From Amycolatopsis sp. 195334CR (GTDB lineage Bacteria > Actinomycetota > Actinomycetes > Mycobacteriales > Pseudonocardiaceae), in contig NZ_JAFJMJ010000001.1 in the NCBI RefSeq assembly GCF_017309385.1, positions 4,464,001 to 4,528,000 on the forward strand: a stretch of 64,000 bases of DNA, written 5' to 3'. The notes under the pieces were generated by a model. That model had not been told where the DNA came from. It worked only from the letters and a program-made list of their open reading frames with translations, and did not search any database. The position numbers and the translations under genes are program-made. Numbering within the stretch: the first letter of the stretch is position 1; each line of letters opens with the position of its first letter. Shown here one piece after another: positions 61,618 to 64,000 of the stretch.

Positions 61618-62562
61618 GTGAATGTGTTCAGTCATCCGGCCCTGTTCTACCGCGGCCGTGACGAGTTCCTGGCCGGTACCGTCCCCTTTGTCACCGACGG
61701 CCTGGCCGCCGGGGAGCCGGTGGCCGCCGCCCTGCCCGGCGAGCACCTGACCTGGCTCAGCGAGGCGCTCGACGAGAGCGCGCGGCAGCGTGTGCGGTTG
61801 ATCGACATGACCGAGGCGGGCCGCAACCCCGGGCGCATCATCCCCGGCGTGCTGCGCGACTTCGCCGATCGGCACGAGGGCCCGGTGCGGTTGATCGGCG
61901 AGCCGATCTGGCCGGGCCGGACGCCGGTGGAGTACGCGGCGTGCGCCCAGCACGAGGCGCTGATCAACCTCTCCTTCTCCGGCCGGGCGGGTGCCGTGCT
62001 GTGCCCGTACGACGCCGAGGGCCTGGAGCCGTGGATCCTCGACGAGGCCGCGTGCACGCACCCCGAGCTGCGCGATCACTACGGCACGTGGGCGAGCAAG
62101 TCGTTCTCGCCGGAGCAGGTGGTCGACCGCTACAACCAGCCGTTCCCGGCGCCGGCGGACATCCCCTGGGTGCTCTCGTTCGACCGGACCGGGCTGAGCG
62201 GGGTGCGCCGGTTCGCCGGTGAGCGCGCCGCCGCGTACGGCCTCGGCGGGGACCGCGTGCTCGACCTGACGCTGGTGGTCGGGGAGCTGTGCGCGAACAG
62301 CCTGCGCCACGGGCGCGGTTCCGGCGTGCTGCGGGTGTGGCGCGAGGACGACTCGGTGATCTGCGAGATCCGCGACGCCGGGCACATCACCGACCCGCTG
62401 GCCGGTCGGCGGCCGGCCACCCCGAGCCAGCCGAACGGGCGGGGCCTGCTGATGGTCAACTTCCTGTCGGACCTGGTCCGCGTGCACACCGGCCCGGACG
62501 GCACGCAGACCCGGATCTACTTCCGGCTGGTCCAGGACGAGGCCCGCGCGGCCGTTTCCTGA
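61618..62562 (+). CDS. MEDS-domain/HATPase anti-sigma-type regulator (RsbA-like)
   Basis: A 314-residue protein. The N-terminal MEDS sensor domain (HPALFYRGRDEFLAGTVPFV, GEHLTWLSEALDE, CAQHEALINLSFSGRAGAVL) is joined to a C-terminal RsbW-like ATPase with N box VVGELCANSLRHG, the DAG motif EIRDAGHITDP and GRGLLMVNFLSD. Such proteins act as anti-sigma kinases in stress or developmental control. The GTG start has GGTGGAAG just upstream. No sigma factor gene is adjacent. Confidence 0.88.
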   Translation: MNVFSHPALFYRGRDEFLAGTVPFVTDGLAAGEPVAAALPGEHLTWLSEALDESARQRVRLIDMTEAGRNPGRIIPGVLRDFADRHEGPVRLIGEPIWPGRTPVEYAACAQHEALINLSFSGRAGAVLCPYDAEGLEPWILDEAACTHPELRDHYGTWASKSFSPEQVVDRYNQPFPAPADIPWVLSFDRTGLSGVRRFAGERAAAYGLGGDRVLDLTLVVGELCANSLRHGRGSGVLRVWREDDSVICEIRDAGHITDPLAGRRPATPSQPNGRGLLMVNFLSDLVRVHTGPDGTQTRIYFRLVQDEARAAVS

Positions 62563-62563
62563 G

Positions 62564-63607
62564 TCAGGCCGGGCGGGCCGGTGCGTGCTTCCCGAGGAAG
62601 CTCACCAGGCCCGGCACCACGCTGCGGAAGAACGCCTCGCCGTGCTTGCCGCGGGCGGTGTGGCCGACCTTGGGCTTCGCTTCGGCGATGAACTGGCGCA
62701 CTCCGCCGATGAACGAGTCCTCGGTGCCGCACCAGACGCCGGTGGGAATGCCGCGGAGGTCCTCGAGGTGCTTGAGCGGGTCCATCGAGGCCCAGTCGGC
62801 GGCGTCGCGGAAGGCGTTGCGCTTGCTCATCTCGGCCCAGGAGGTGATCAGCGCGGGGGAGACGGCCGCGACCGCCGCCGGTGGTTGCCGCCGCTGCGCC
62901 CGCCGCCGGGCGTAGAGCAGCGCGCCGAACCCGCCCATCGAGGTGCCCGCGCAGGCGAACGGCACCCCGTCGGCCCCGCCGAGGCCGCGCTGGGCCAGCC
63001 AGACCGGGACCTCCTCCAGGAGCATCCGCATCGGGTCGTCACCGGGCACGACCTCGTGCCAGTAGTTGTTGGGCCCGCCGTCGACGGCGAGGAAGCCGTA
63101 GGCCGGGACCGCTCGCCGGGCGACCTCGCCGCTGAGCTGGTTGACCAGGCCGCCGGGCGCCGACCGGCGCCCCGAGCCGCCGCGGCCGTGCAGGTAGAGC
63201 GAGATCGGCAGGCCGCGCTGCGGGTTCTTCGACGGCAGCATGAACACCAGGTCCACGTCGCGGCCACGGGCCGCCGAGTAGACCCGTTCGACCCTGGTCA
63301 CGCCCAGTTCGGTGGCCGGGTTGGAGGAGGCGACGCCCAGCGCGCGCTGCATCGCTTCGCTGAACGGCAGGACGCCGGTGGCGCCCGAGGCGGCCACTCC
63401 GGCGACTCCGAGCGCGGAGCCACCGGCCAGCAGCACCGAACGGCGGCTGAACCGGCGCCTCCCGCGCCGCTCGCCGTCGTCGTGCTCAGCCGGCCCTCGC
63501 CCGGTTGAGCCCTCCCCGCCGTCCACTCGCCGTCCTGCCGTTCCGTGCCCCCAGCCGGGCGCCAGGACGCGGGTGCGTCGTGTGCGGAGCCGACCCTCGA
63601 CTTCCAC
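62564..63607 (-). CDS. Tat-exported esterase-like alpha/beta hydrolase
   Basis: A 347-residue frame. The N-terminus is uncertain: the Tat motif SRRSVLLAGGSALGVAG starts at residue 54, so the true start may be internal. The mature enzyme has ISLYLHGRGGSGRRSAPG (oxyanion loop), the nucleophile elbow CAGTSMGGFGALLYA, and a C-terminal His candidate in ARGKHGEAFF. It resembles the esterase/antigen 85-like (esterase D) group. It converges on the MEDS gene with one base between stops. Confidence 0.78.
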   Translation of the reverse strand: MEVEGRLRTRRTRVLAPGWGHGTAGRRVDGGEGSTGRGPAEHDDGERRGRRRFSRRSVLLAGGSALGVAGVAASGATGVLPFSEAMQRALGVASSNPATELGVTRVERVYSAARGRDVDLVFMLPSKNPQRGLPISLYLHGRGGSGRRSAPGGLVNQLSGEVARRAVPAYGFLAVDGGPNNYWHEVVPGDDPMRMLLEEVPVWLAQRGLGGADGVPFACAGTSMGGFGALLYARRRAQRRQPPAAVAAVSPALITSWAEMSKRNAFRDAADWASMDPLKHLEDLRGIPTGVWCGTEDSFIGGVRQFIAEAKPKVGHTARGKHGEAFFRSVVPGLVSFLGKHAPARPA

Positions 63608-63652
63608 ATCGTCGCAGGTGCCGAGAGTGTTTCGCCCCGAAATCCGCCAGTT

Positions 63653-64000
63653 TCAGTGACGAAGGACGCGTTCGTCGCGGGTGTAGATGTTCATGCTCTC
63701 GCCGCGGAGGAAACCCACCAGCGTGATGCCGTTTTCCTCGGCCAGTTCGACGGCGAGCGAGGAGGGCGCGGACACCGCGGCGAGCATCGGCAGCCCGGCC
63801 ATCGCGGCCTTCTGCACCAGCTCGAACGAGGCCCGCCCGGACACCAGCAGCCCGGCGCCCGGCAGCGGGACCCGGCCTTCGAGCAGCGCCCAGCCGAGCA
63901 CCTTGTCGACCGCGTTGTGCCTGCCCACGTCCTCCCGCACGACCAGCAGCTCACCGCTCGCGTCGAACAACGCGGCGCCGTGCAGGCCGCCGGTGGCGTC
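63653..64000 (-). CDS. fdhD: Formate dehydrogenase accessory sulfurtransferase FdhD (5' part missing)
   Basis: The last 115 residues of FdhD, running off the window edge. The diagnostic motif [18 protein letters not shown] is present, along with [20 protein letters not shown] and [17 protein letters not shown]. FdhD transfers sulfur to the molybdenum cofactor of formate dehydrogenase. The frame is open to base 64000, so the catalytic Cys loop lies outside. Confidence 0.93.
   Translation of the reverse strand, partial: DATGGLHGAALFDASGELLVVREDVGRHNAVDKVLGWALLEGRVPLPGAGLLVSGRASFELVQKAAMAGLPMLAAVSAPSSLAVELAEENGITLVGFLRGESMNIYTRDERVLRH

Overview
The window is 64 kb of very G+C-rich chromosome from an actinomycete, most likely of the Pseudonocardiaceae (Amycolatopsis-like). 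This rests on the mycobacterium-like gene order, leaderless GTG starts, ATGA/TGATG operon overlaps, F420-type enzymes, and a tRNA-integrated actinomycete element. The order aglA, glbO, HNH nuclease, small oxidase subunit, DUF5130-type gene, pepN, DsbA-like gene, rpiB, nei2 and then, about 43 kb later, tig, clpP1, clpP2, clpX matches, in my memory, the Rv2471 to Rv2457c block of Mycobacterium tuberculosis, with tens of kilobases of lineage-specific DNA inserted.

Positions 1-15.2k are conserved core: an LVIVD-repeat protein (partial), alpha-glucosidase, truncated haemoglobin, MscS channel, HNH nuclease, aminopeptidase N, a MHS transporter, a ComB-like/metallo-beta-lactamase-fold pair, rpiB and a Nei-type glycosylase. 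Embedded in it is an unusual isolated gene of 18 exact GTRVT units (5133-5579). Two copies of one long, nearly perfect hairpin (1018-1070 and 14159-14219) lie between convergent genes. Positions 15.2-21.3k hold an NlpC/P60 hydrolase with an upstream CRP-type palindrome, a methyltransferase, a small kinase, a four-gene ABC-transporter/regulator operon behind a double operator, and an LLM oxidoreductase plus ketosteroid-isomerase-like pair behind a perfect KstR-type operator.

Positions 21382-30306 are an integrated actinomycete integrative and conjugative element (AICE, pSAM2 type) of about 8.9 kb. It has a tyrosine integrase, excisionase, RepSA-like initiator, FtsK/TraSA-like translocase, Pra-like activator, an XRE regulator, a Pif-like Nudix protein, and one clearly low-G+C cargo gene. 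It sits in tRNA-Gly(TCC): 50-bp identical att repeats, with the intact tRNA at the right end.

Positions 30.4-42.2k are mixed: tRNA-Pro, a secreted protein, a Ser/Thr kinase operon whose second gene carries an in-frame amber codon, an AraC regulator diverging from an F420-type reductase, a frameshifted alpha/beta hydrolase, an ECF sigma factor, an E. coli-type arginyl-tRNA synthetase, an LURP-like protein, a VOC protein, a Tat amidohydrolase and an orphan sugar-binding lipoprotein. Positions 42.2-51.1k form an iniBAC-like locus (IniB repeat protein and two dynamin-like GTPases) divergent from a truncated Hsp70-like ATPase translationally coupled to an 830-aa LuxR-type regulator resembling IniR. 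Positions 51.1-56.7k encode a cytokinin-dehydrogenase-like flavoenzyme, a large metzincin-like metalloprotease and a desaturase-reductase fusion. Positions 56.9-64k carry tig-clpP1-clpP2-clpX, a small membrane protein, a MEDS/HATPase regulator, a Tat esterase and the 3' part of fdhD.
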